From Astragalus membranaceus (taxonomy: Eukaryota > Streptophyta > Magnoliopsida > Fabales > Fabaceae), in NCBI GenBank assembly GCA_039519185.1, contig JAZGSX010000010.1:1922001-1986000 (forward strand): DNA of 64,000 nt. The letters are read 5' to 3'. Of this stretch, positions 1-9,351 are shown piece by piece. The translations under genes were made by a program, and so were the position numbers. The notes beneath the pieces are model-generated. The model saw only the letters and a program-made list of their open reading frames with translations. It was not told the DNA's origin and made no database searches. How positions within the stretch are numbered: the first letter of the stretch is position 1; each line of letters opens with the position of its first letter.

Positions 1-399
1 ACAACGAGTTGTCACAATGTCATGCAGGAGTATGAAATGCAACCCACTCGCGGGCATATGCATGAGGTACCTTTTCACAAACGTCGCTTAGCCCTTAAGG
101 CCTCATCGTCACTTAGCCACTCAGGCCCCAAAAACGTCACTGGGTTTATGCATATGGGCATGAGACACTATGACATGCACCACTCACAATACACAAATAC
201 ACAATTACTCAATTCATGGTCAACTATGTGACCCGTCACTTACCGGTTTGGTCGCAAAGAGCACAGCACCTGTCAAATTCACAATCAGCACACAACGTCA
301 CTAGGCCATTTAGACCTTAACATCACTTAGCCCTTCGGGCCCCTAAACATCACTGGGTTTTCATCGTCACTTACTCATAATTATCAATCAACTCAAATA

Positions 400-742
400 A
401 TAGCCACTGGGGGCGAATACGTCATTTACACGTCACTATAAATAATAATAACCCCAAAAGGGCAGAACAGTCATTTACACATCACTATAATTAACAATAG
501 CCACTAAGGGCGGAACAGTCATTTACACATCACTATAATCATTATTAGCCACCAAGGGCAAAACGGACTCTTACACGTCATTACAATTGTTATTAGCCAC
601 CGAGGGCAGAACAGACCTTTCCACGTCATTACAATTATTATTAGCCACCAAGGGCAAAACAGTCATTTGACTAGCCACCAAGGGCATCCTCGTCATTTAC
701 ACATCATTATCATTAACTTTGGCCACTAGGGGCAAAACAGTC
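400..742 (-). repeat. Tandem ~60-bp repeats with small GCC/GGC hairpins in LTR I
   Basis: About seven units share 'agccac..agggc' followed by 'aacagtcatttacacatcactataat'. Each contains a short inverted repeat with a variable centre (cactggg, cactaag, caccaag, caccgag, cactagg) between GCC and GGC. The array sits where other Tekay LTRs in this window carry tandem hairpins. Confidence 0.6.
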
Positions 743-1019
743 ATTTTGACACTACCACGTTAAAACTGTTGTTTATACACCAAAAAGGGATTTTTAAAGT
801 GTTCCACGTCATTTTTCAATGTCACTGGGACGATCACCGGGGACAGCCACTTAGGCGCCCACAAACAGTCAAACAATAACAATTTTTCATTTTTAAAATT
901 GAACCCATAGATAGACAACGTAAAAAGCTTCACGACACTTTTCGAATCGTTCAAAACGGACGTCTGAGTCAAAAGTTACGTTAAAAACAAGTTTAGGGAA
1001 AAATCAGCACACTCTGGGA

Positions 1020-1590
1020 ACACTGGCGCCCAGGCGCTGGGCGCCTAGACGCAACACAGGCAACACGCGCAACAGGCGCGCAACATTGGGGATCCGGCGC
1101 CCAGGGAACAGAACTGGCGCCCAGGCAAGGAGCAACACAGCGCAGCAGGCGCCCAGGGGAGGGGCTCCGAGCAATTTTTCGCAAACGTGATTATTTTTCG
1201 CAGGAGCCAAGGCAGAATGAATCCATATAATTATATAAGACTTTCAGAAAAGGGGCGGAGTAAAAATCCAAGGGGAACACAAATTATCTTGGCGCCCATG
1301 GCCTAGGGACCCGACCAATTTTTCACAAAAACGACCAATTTGCACGGGAGCAGGGCTGGAACAATTTAACATCATTAGACGAGATATCCAGCGAAGGGAC
1401 AGACCAAAACATCAAGGGAAACGGAAAGTAGCTTGGCGCCCATGGATGGGGATCTAAGCGCAAAAACTGGCGCCCAGCCACACAATTGGCAACACAGCGC
1501 CCAGGTCTGGGACCCCAGCGCCCAGCAACATGATTTTGGCGCAACACAGCCCACAGCAGGGACCCCAGCGCCCAATACCAAGGAAATCAA
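1020..1590. repeat. GC-rich GGCGCC palindrome cluster in LTR I
   Basis: Many overlapping copies of GGCGCC, GGCGCCCAG and CAGGCGC lie in an otherwise AT-rich LTR. The same kind of block occurs in LTRs H, J, K, A, B and E. Short open frames rich in Gly-Arg-Ala-Pro across it are by-products of the repeat. Confidence 0.7.
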
Positions 1591-2216
1591 GAACATATCA
1601 CTCATTTTCATCAAAGACATCATGAATGCAATCAAATCACCAACATCAATTTTAAAACCACATCAAATCATCAACCACACATATATGATCATATTATTAA
1701 TTTCAATTCACCATGAATGTAACTAAACACATGAACATCAAGAGCACATGGTACTAGTATAAATCCTAGATCTAGGACCCATCATATAATTTATTAGATA
1801 GAGTGATAGAGCTCCCCTAACCTCGAATTGGAGAGTAGGATCTCTAGGGATGATCATGAACGGAACTACGGCAACCGGATCACGCCTCCTCTTTCCTCCT
1901 TGAAGCTTGCGCTCTTCTCTTCTCCCTCTCCCTCTCTATGGCGCGACCTTCTCCTTCTCCTTTCTCTCCTCCCAATTTCGCAATTGCTCACAAAAACCCC
2001 TAACCTCACTTTGGCTTGCCCCCCTTCGCATATGATCTAATTCATGGGCTTGGGCTTCTCACTTAAGCCCAAGTCCATCTAATTTGGCACCTCCATCTTC
2101 TAATACCCCCTACACATTTTAATACAATTTCTAATAATTAAATTATATCCACTTAATTAATTTAAATTCCTAAATACTTAATTAAACATCTTAATTAAAT
2201 ATTTTAGGGTGTTACA

Positions 2217-2509
2217 GGTGACGACCGGCTCCTTGACCTCTCATGAGTGTCAGAGGACGTGTGCGAGGAGGTGCTGGAGTGGGTGTCATGAGGACGATAG
2301 GTTCCTTCTGGTGAGGATGGATGCCTGCGTCGCCTGGGGGGAGAGTGATGCACGTTCCTTCGCCTTGGGGGAGAGCGATTGGCCAGGAGGTCCAAGAGCT
2401 GATTCACATTAGAGGGCTGGGCAGGTTGACTGGTGCCCTCGTCCAGAGCAGGCACGACGTTACCCACGGGGTCACCCTCCGGTCGGGGTGTGGGTATGGC
2501 AGTGCTTTG
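2217..2509 (-). pseudogene. Possible gag fragment (Arg/Ser/Pro-rich), Tat-like
   Basis: This is the only piece between LTR I and LTR H. One minus-strand frame is open across the whole interval, from the H edge to the I edge. It encodes a leucine-containing stretch (NQLLDLLANRSPPRRR) followed by an Arg/Ser/Pro/His-rich tail (DTHERSRSRSS). That composition resembles low-complexity linkers in Gag proteins of Tat/Ogre-type Ty3/Gypsy elements, but no zinc knuckle or enzyme motif is present, so the assignment is tentative. Both LTRs may have inserted into this older element; the flanking pentamers are CTTTG before H and GGTGA after I. It could equally be another repeat or a host fragment. Confidence 0.35.
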
Positions 2510-4879
2510 TGTAACACCCCAATTTCGGTGCGTTGTGGTTCTTTTAGTTTGTGCTTGTTGTATGTATTATAATTAAGTGATAAGATTAAACTATCTCAAT
2601 TTATTGTGTGTTGAGTTATTAAAATTAGTTAAAATCATATTTAATTGTATTTTTATCTGCTATTGGTAACATATGATTTTTATTATATATTATATAAGAT
2701 TAGTGTTTAAAGTAGAATTGATTTTTAAAAGTTATTTTGGGTTATGGAGGTGTTAGAATGGTAATTGTAATGAAAATGGGCTTTACAAATATTTTAAAAC
2801 GGATTTTTAAGTATTTTTAATGCTACACCCCCTTGTTTCATGCGCACACCCCCTCCTGCTTACTAAATTCAGCCCAGTGCCTTGCCTAGCCCACGAGCGC
2901 GCGATCCACGGACCCTAACCCGACCCGCTTTCCTTTCTTCTTCCTCCAGCATGCAACGCGCAGAAAAACAGGAAAACCCTAACCCAGTATTTCCTCCATC
3001 TCATTTTTCCATCATCTCACCACGACCATCTCCCAAGACTCGTCCCCCAACTCGAAATCACCCCCTGAGTTTGATTCTGCCAACGATTCAACCAATGGTG
3101 AGCCCTATCTCATGTCCTTCTCTTTGCTGTTTTACCGTGAAATGCCATTAACACCATAGCAAACCACCACCACTCCGGTGTCGTCCTCGGCCGCAGACTC
3201 GCCTCTGCTCCCCACTTATGTTTCTCGCTGGTTCCTCATCACCATGACCTTTAAGGGTGCGATTTTCGCATCCTCAAATCACCACCACGCCGCCATTGGC
3301 CCACCTTCGTTCAGTCCTGCATCGCAAATAGAACAGCCACAAATTTCCCCATTCCCGTCCCCTGTCATCTCCATTGCAATGTTACAGTAGTTGCTTATAC
3401 AAAAAAAATAATAATAGGGCAACCCCTATTACTTCCTTAGCAGCACGCTTGAAACGGTGGAAGACATGGAGTCGCTTCGTCCGTCGCTTGTTAGCCTTCA
3501 CTTGCTGAACCTCGCTTAATTAGTGTGTCTAGTTCGTTGTGGACTGCTTGGGTTATTGGGTTGCGGTTTCGAAACACTACATTTGCATAGGTATTTCGTA
3601 AAACACGATTGATTCATTTATTGAGCTATTAATTATAGTCAATATTTTTTTGTATATGACTTTTGTACCATCATTGTTGTTGTTGCACGATTGTACGCAT
3701 TTGAGTCAAACATTGCCCTGCCGGAATTGATCCGCACTCGAGAACTCGTAATTTATCTCTGTCCAGATTTGCCTTGGAAGACGCTTCGATATCAGGTAAG
3801 GGTGGGGTTCTATCTCTATAATTGGTTATATGAAGGGCTCTATGTAGAAAGGTTTATGGAACCCTAGGTGATTAAGTTAGAGAACCTTAGTTGTAGGAAT
3901 TATGTTTGATTGATGATGAATGAAGGTGAATTGTGATGTTTGGGCATGATTGATAAGGATTGAATATGATTGTGATTGATTTAATATGTTTGATGATGTA
4001 TCACATGTGTGACCATATACTTGTGTTGTTTGATGAATTGCTATATGTGTGACCGTATACTTGGGTTGTCTGATGAATCATTATATGTGTGACTACATAT
4101 GTTATGTTGTTTGTTGAATTATGTTTGTGTGATCATATGTTACGATACCTTGTTGAGTAATCATGTTTGTGTAATTGATGTTCATATATCCTAGAAATTG
4201 TTGTTGTGCTTTGCCATGATCATAAGAAATTGAATTGGTGTTGGAAACTCTATTTGTTGATTGAATCTAATCGTTGATGATTGAATCCATTTATTGGTGT
4301 TTAGAATCTATTATTGATATTTGAAAATCAATTATTGATGTTTGAGAATATTTGTTGATGTTTGAGAATATTTGTTAACGATTGGAAATCAGTTGTTGGG
4401 GTTTCAATTCGTGAAAAACTGGATTTTGGGGGTCCCTGGGCGCCATGGGCGCCGTTGCTGCTGTTCTGGGCGCCTTCCTGGGCGCCATCCTGTTGTTCGC
4501 TGGCGCTGGGCGACATGGGCGCCGTTTCCTGCTGATTTTCAGCAACTTCGAACTATTTTGTTTTCGCGATATTTTTTGATCCGGGAACCAGATTGTGACG
4601 TTTCAAAATGTTTTGGAAAGCTTAGTCAGAGGCCTAGCTGAATATTCTAATTTGAGGCAAAGTGATCCATTTTTCTGGAAATTGTTAGCCGTTGGCTTAG
4701 CCGTTAAATGTTGCTGTTTTGAAAAGAGAAAATTTATCGCATCTCAAATATTTTTGAAAATTGTCGTCGTCCCAAATATTTTGGAAAAATTGTCATTGTC
4801 TCCGGTGTTGGGAAAAATCATCGCGTCTCAAATGTTTTGGAAAATTGTTGTCACCTCGGTGTCTTGGTGTTGTTGGAGC
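2510..4879 (+). mobile_element. LTR H, first segment (Tekay-type), interrupted
   Basis: H begins TGTAACACCCCAATTTCGG at 2510. It contains the usual order: AT-rich start, pyrimidine-rich stretch (about 2920-3080), a GGCGCC cluster (about 4435-4525) and a block TTTTTTGATCCGGGAACC (about 4570-4590) followed by TTTTGGAAAGCTTAGTCAGA. It is interrupted at 4879 by solo LTR J, resumes for a few bases (7423-7429), is interrupted again by element F, and resumes at 19100. Its own 3' end and internal region are not in the window. No coding capacity. Possible left target duplication CTTTG at 2505-2509 has no visible partner. Confidence 0.7.
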
Positions 4880-5447
4880 TGTAACGCCCCAAAATAATTT
4901 AATTATTTATTTAATTAAGTTATTTAAGGCTTACAATATTTATTTAATTTAATTAAATAATTCAAGGTTTAATTATATTATTTTATTTATTAGGAGGCGT
5001 TGTCACGGATTGAGTGGTGCGAGCAAGGGCCCGTGATCCACAATTAGGCCCATGGCCCATTGCCTTGTCAAGTATTCGACCCACAAGGGGTCTAGAGGTT
5101 AGTATTCATTTTGTTACTCTATTGAAAAGAAAGAAAAAAAGAAACGTAAAAGAGAGAGTGAGAAGAGAAGGAGTTGCGAAAGGAAGAGGAGAAGAAGAAG
5201 AGAGGGCGAAGCACTTAGGGAAGAGGAGAAGGCTCGTTGGTGACTTGCATTTTTCCCTCGGAGCTTGGCTAGCAATTCGACTTCCATAAGGTTAGGGGGT
5301 CCTCTTTTTGTTTTTAATAGTTATGCGAATTGGATGCTTAGGGTTAGGGTTCTAGGATAATTCCCATGAATGAATTGTGATGTTGATGAGTAAATTACAC
5401 TCATTGGTGCTTACTTGGTGAAATTGGGGATCATGGTGACACTTTAA

Positions 5448-5463
5448 TAATATATATATAAAT
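5448..5463 (+). promoter_or_regulatory. Candidate TATA box of LTR J
   Basis: The run AATAATATATATATAAATG sits about 570 bp into the LTR, before the GC-rich block. The same position in K is an expanded TA microsatellite, and in E a TATATTTATATATAGG-type sequence. The call rests on position and composition only. Confidence 0.4.
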
Positions 5464-5519
5464 GAGTGTTTTGGTGATTTTAATTGGTGATTGAAAGTGG
5501 AAAATTCTGTTTTTTGGAG

Positions 5520-6320
5520 GCTCCTAGGCGCCTTGGGCGCCATATGTGTGTTGCTGAATTTCTGTGTTGTGCGCCATAGTCATGGGCGCCAGGCGCCCAG
5601 CAGTGTGCTGCGCCAGTTTTTCCAAATTCTGTTGCCCCTGTGTTGCCATTCTGTGTCACTGTGTTGCTGTGCCTGTTGCCCCTGTGTTGCCATTCTGTGT
5701 CACTGTGTTGCTGTGCCTGTTGCCCCTGTGTTGCCATTCTGTGTCACTGTGCTGCCAGTTTTGGCGCTTGTTGCTTGAGTCATGGGCGCCAAGGGCCCCA
5801 ATGTCCTGGTGATAGTTTTGTAAAAATTGTTTTCAGGTTTTCATATTTAGGTAAAATGGCTCATGAAAAATGAATTTGGGAAACAAAGGAGTTGAGTTGC
5901 GTGTTTTCACTAGGTGCCTAGTGCATGGGCGCCAAAAATGATGTTCAGTTTTTGATGAAATTTTCATTGGGTTTTCATGTTCTGAGCATTTGGCTCGTGT
6001 AAAATCAATTTCGAAGAAAAATAAATTTTGTTGCATGTTGGCCTTAGGCGCCTAGTGCCTGGGCGCCGTGTTGCTTTTGTTCGCTGGGCGCGCCTATGCA
6101 CGTGTTGCCTTCCTGGGCGCCAAGCGCCTATGCGCGCTGTTGCTTCCTGGGCGCCGAGCGCCTATGCGCGTGTTGCCTTCCTGGGCGCCCAGCGCCTATG
6201 CGCGTTGTTGTCCTCTGGGCGCCATGCGCCTGTGCGTGTTGCCTCCCCTGGGCGCCGAGCGCCCATGCGCCAAGTGCTGTGTTGCCCCTGGGCGCCCAGC
6301 GCCTGGGCGCCCGTTTCCAG
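5520..6320. repeat. GGCGCC palindrome cluster in LTR J
   Basis: Dense GGCGCC, GGGCGCCAAGCGCC and similar self-complementary words, with a roughly 30-bp rhythm (gcgcctatgcgcg..ttgcc..ctgggcgcc) at 6085-6310. A tandem of TGTTGCCATTCTGTGTCACTG-like units lies at 5635-5755. Frames reading APGRRAPMR-like peptides are artefacts of the repeat. Confidence 0.75.
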
Positions 6321-6619
6321 GATGTCTAAATATTTTTCCTATTTTGTTTTTAATGTAACTTTTGACTCGGTTATCCAAAATTAACGGTTCAAAATGCGAT
6401 TTGAAGCTAATTTCAGTGTCTATCCAATGGTCTCAATTTTATGCAAAAATAAATTATTTTACTGGTGTTTCTGGGCTGATGGTGTTCAAGTGTCCAAATG
6501 GCTATTTTTATCCACTTTCACTATGTCGTGTCAATGTCCTAAGTTGGTCTATTTGAATTGGTGTTGGTGTGAGTGGTGAGCTGAATTGGTGAGTGTGATA
6601 AGGTGAGATTGGTGAGCAG

Positions 6620-6837
6620 AGGCTTCGGCCTAATTTTAATTTGGTGAGCTGATTAATGTACTATGGTGAGATTATGAATTTAAAATGGTGAATTGATTGG
6701 ACTTGGTGTGTTGTGATGCATTCCCATAGCATCTCATGAAACATGTGCATTATTGGTGAGCAGAGGCTACGGCCTAATTTTAATTGGTGAGCAGAGGCTT
6801 CGGCCTAGTTTTATTTGGTGAGCAGAGGCTACGGCCT
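6620..6837 (+). repeat. Four UNCG-loop hairpins in LTR J
   Basis: Copies of AGGC-TNCG-GCCT lie at 6620-6631 (TTCG), 6764-6775 (TACG), 6795-6806 (TTCG) and 6826-6837 (TACG), each preceded by GGTGAGCAG. As RNA each forms a 4-bp stem closed by C(UNCG)G, a very stable tetraloop class. The third loop base is invariant and only the N position alternates. Confidence 0.7.
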
Positions 6838-8040
6838 ATTTGTATTTGGTGACGGATCCGACATGCATGTACCCGTGGAGTTTGGGTTGCATTACATGCA
6901 TAATCATATATTGTATAGTGCTGCTTGGAAATAGAATGCTGATGTGATTGTTCCCATTGTTGTGAATTGGTGTGCCTGGTTTCCTTTTTCCTATGCAGTG
7001 CTTAATTCCCATATGTTATTAATTATGAAAAGAGACGCACCCTACTGCTTTTATGTTGCTTCTTATGTCGGCAACGTGCAGGTAATAACGAGTGAAGGAT
7101 CCCTTTATGCCTTCGTCTGGTAGGAAGTGTCACGCTCTGATACGTAGCACCAGGGGGGGTGTCCTATGTTTATGCATTACTTTTCCTAAAACTGTTAGAT
7201 TTTATTGGTGATGTATTGGTTTTAAATTTTAGAACTCATTATTATTTCCGCTGCTGGTGGTGATTGGATTTAGTTGATGCGAACTAAACTTTTTCTTATG
7301 GTGTTATGTATCTTGATTTTTATGGAGTAAGTGTAGCACTCGCTTGAAATGTTTTCAAAAAAAAAAAGAGACTCTGATTTTATTAAAAAGTAAAGTTATT
7401 AGAAAAGGGGTGTTACAGGAGCTAGGTGTTGTTGCGCCCGAAAAAGTCCCCGAGGGAGAACCTTCCTCGTTCACAACTTTTCCTAAGACAATGAAGCCGC
7501 CACCAATATTTATTAAGGAAAATATTAGGAAAACCTTTTTTGGAAAGCGATTGGTCTTGCGAAACTAGAGAATAGGGTTCGGGGGTCGGTTACGCGCGGG
7601 GAAGGTGTTAGCACCCCACACGTCCTCTCTACTGAGAGGGAACCTTAAATTAAATGTGTGGTTTTAGTGTGTTGACTTGAAAATACTTACCTTTGCCTCT
7701 CTACTTCTTAGTGAAAAAATGAAAATCTTTATTTATTATGAAAAAGGGGGAAAAATGGTTTTTTAGAGAAAAAGTGCTTGACGGGACATGGCCCGCTCCT
7801 ACGTATCTCCCGGTGCGATGGAGAATTCAAAGCTACGTAGTTCTTTTTTCTTTTGAAAATGATTTGTTTGAAAACTTATTGTGAAAATGATTTTTATTTG
7901 TTATGCTTGACGGGATGTGACCCGCTCCTACGTATCTCCCGGTGCGATGGAGAATTCAAAGCTACGTAGTTCTTGGTTAGAAAATGTTTGTGTGTTGGTG
8001 TTTTTTAAATATAGGGGTCTTAGGATTGTGTGATCTGTGT

Positions 8041-8107
8041 TGAAGGACCACTGGGGGTCTGAAGGGCCGCTGGGGGCTGAAGGAGCGCTGGGGCTCTGAA
8101 GGACCAC
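8041..8107 (-). repeat. Module 3 copies in F 3' LTR
   Basis: Three consecutive units separated by TGAAG carry self-complementary arms around a near-constant 6-base loop: GACC-actggg-GGTC, GGCC-gctggg-GGCT (one wobble) and GAGC-gctggg-GCTC. The same class forms a longer array at 10376-10600. Confidence 0.7.
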
Positions 8108-8385
8108 AGTTCACTCATCCTAAAACAATGATTAACCCGGCCGTACGACCGACTTAATCCCCTACTTTGAAAATAAGATTTTTGATTTTTGTTTTATGAA
8201 AGAGATGTGCTTGTATTTTTTAATTTAGAAATTGTTTATTTTTGCGCTTGACAGGGGCGTGGCCCTGCTCCTACGTATCTCCGGGTGGAGAATCAAAGGC
8301 GACGTAGTTCTAGGTTGTCTTTTTGAAAAGTTTTTGTTTTTTTTGTTTTTATCTTTTTTTGGTGAGTTTTTGAAATAGGACGAGC

Positions 8386-8663
8386 ATTAGTGAATGATTA
8401 AACTAGCAGAGGCTATGATGAATCACTACTAAATACTCGAAAAAGGAGAGTTGTACCGCTTAGTCAAACGAACAAAGGTTCTGATGGGCTATTGATAACA
8501 ACTCGTTTTTTATTATCTTTTTTGGAAAGTGATTTTCGAAAGAGATTGATTTGTACGACGATCAAACTAACAAAGGTTATGATGGATCATCGTTTATTAT
8601 TCTTATGGGAAAAGGACATCGCCACTAATAGCTAAACGAACAAAGGCTCTGATGAGCTACTAG
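8386..8663 (-). repeat. Module 2: four covarying nested hairpins in F 3' LTR
   Basis: Copies centred on 8400-8420, 8466-8486, 8564-8584 and 8634-8654 have a 21-base core. The core is constant AAAC, an inner 4-bp stem, loop ARAG, the stem partner, and constant TGATG. Inner stems are TAGC/GCTA, GAAC/GTTC, TAAC/GTTA and GAAC/GCTC (one mismatch). Outer stems are TGATT/AATCA, TAGTC/GGCTA, ACGACGATC/GATCATCGT (one mismatch) and CTAATAGCT/AGCTACTAG (one mismatch). A fifth copy lies at 15752-15796. The copies recur in the 5' LTR at about 17330-17605. Confidence 0.8.
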
Positions 8664-9303
8664 CAACAATGGGTTTGAAAATGATTCCTTTTGTTTGTGA
8701 AAATGATTTGTTTACGATTGAAAAAGGATTTTTATTTGTTGCGCTTGACGAGAACGTGGCTCGCTCCTACGTATCCCGAACGGGAATCAAAGCGACGTAG
8801 TTCTGAATTAGAATGTTTTTTTTTGAAAAGGTTTGAAAGGAGAGGTTGAATCATCTGAGACCATCTTCACCACTTAGAAAATGATGCACTAGGCATAAGT
8901 GGGAATCATGTGGTTCATCATCAACAAGGACACTACAGCTAAATTAAATCACATAGGGCAATTTTGGCATGGATCAGAATGATTGAATTTTAACAAATAT
9001 AAAAACAGAAATACCTCTGATGAAGGCAGATATTACAGATCTGAAGAACAAAAATGAAGCGGAGAACTGGAAAATGAGATTTGCGAGAGTTGTCTTCCCA
9101 GATCTTGTGAAAATGTTTCTGGAGCAATTCTTCTCAGATCTTGAAAAAAATGTGTGTAGCAATTCTTCTCTCTGATCTTGTGAGCTGTGTCTGTTTTTCT
9201 GACCTCGTGAAGTCTCTTGTTTCTCTGATCTCGTCCAAAGTCCTCCTCTTTTTCTCTGATCTCCTCAAAAAAGTCCTCCTCCCAAATGTGACTTGAGGCT
9301 GCC

Positions 9304-9311
9304 TATTTATA
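9304..9311 (-). promoter_or_regulatory. TATA box in F LTR
   Basis: TATAAATA read on the minus strand lies inside the palindrome GCCTATTTATAGGC. The promoter-active copy would be in the 5' LTR at 18247-18254. This places the ATCGAT palindromes upstream (U3) and the hairpin modules downstream, in the transcribed leader. Confidence 0.55.
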
Positions 9312-9351
9312 GGCTTAGGAAGCGTAGAATTTTTTTTAAAAACATTTATTG

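Larger units (their letters stand above)
1..2216 (-). mobile_element. LTR fragment I, Tekay-type Ty3/Gypsy, cut by left window edge
   Basis: Read on the minus strand the fragment begins TGTAACACCCTAAAATATTT at 2216 and follows the same block order as the better-preserved Tekay LTRs here. The order is AT-rich start, pyrimidine/purine-rich tract (about 1890-1990), GC-rich GGCGCC cluster (about 1020-1590), a TAACTTTTGACTC block (about 970-985), tandem hairpins (about 400-740), then a block like the 'catgcatg..cgtgg..gggttgcat' stretch of the other LTRs (about 40-60). The far end lies left of the window, so solo LTR versus element end cannot be decided. The 5 bp after it are GGTGA, a possible target duplication that cannot be matched. 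No coding capacity seen. Strand follows the TGTAAC start used by the other Tekay LTRs. Confidence 0.75.
4880..7417 (+). mobile_element. Solo LTR J (Tekay family A/E), TSD GGAGC
   Basis: This complete 2538-bp LTR runs from TGTAACGCCCCAAAATAATT to GGGGTGTTACA. Exact 5-bp target duplications GGAGC lie at 4875-4879 and 7418-7422. There is no internal region, so it is a solo LTR, presumably left by recombination between two LTRs. It belongs to the same family as LTR A, solo LTR K and the LTRs of E. Internal landmarks: a TATA-like run at about 5448-5462, a GGCGCC cluster at about 5525-6315, TAACTTTTGACTCGG at about 6355-6370, four UNCG hairpins at 6620-6837, and GCTCTGATAC at 7134-7143. Confidence 0.93.
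7776..8803 (-). repeat. Module 1: four covarying double-hairpin repeats in F 3' LTR
   Basis: Copies at about 7776-7843, 7905-7972, 8245-8310 and 8743-8803 share CTTGAC..CTCCTACGTAT..CAAAG..ACGTAGTTCT. On the plus strand each has a first hairpin with varying stem: CGGG/CCCG, CGGG/CCCG, CAGGG/CCCTG, CGAG/CTCG. A second hairpin has a constant outer stem CTACGT/ACGTAG and a varying inner stem: TCTCC/GGAGA three times, then TCCC/GGGA. A further copy lies at 15076-15143 inside F, and the four copies recur in the 5' LTR at about 16718-17746. Confidence 0.8.

Noticed and set aside
5338..5355. Telomere-like TTAGGGTTAGGG in LTR J (also K and, reversed, E at about 51687)
   Set aside because: Only two units, in a conserved LTR position, and not the plant heptamer; it is part of the LTR.
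6028..6384. Small proteins rich in Gly-Arg-Ala-Pro in LTR GC-rich blocks (also near 1004-1726, 20652-21355, 41693-42092, 50583-50840)
   Set aside because: All frames on both strands are open across GGCGCC repeats; no start context or conservation beyond the repeat.
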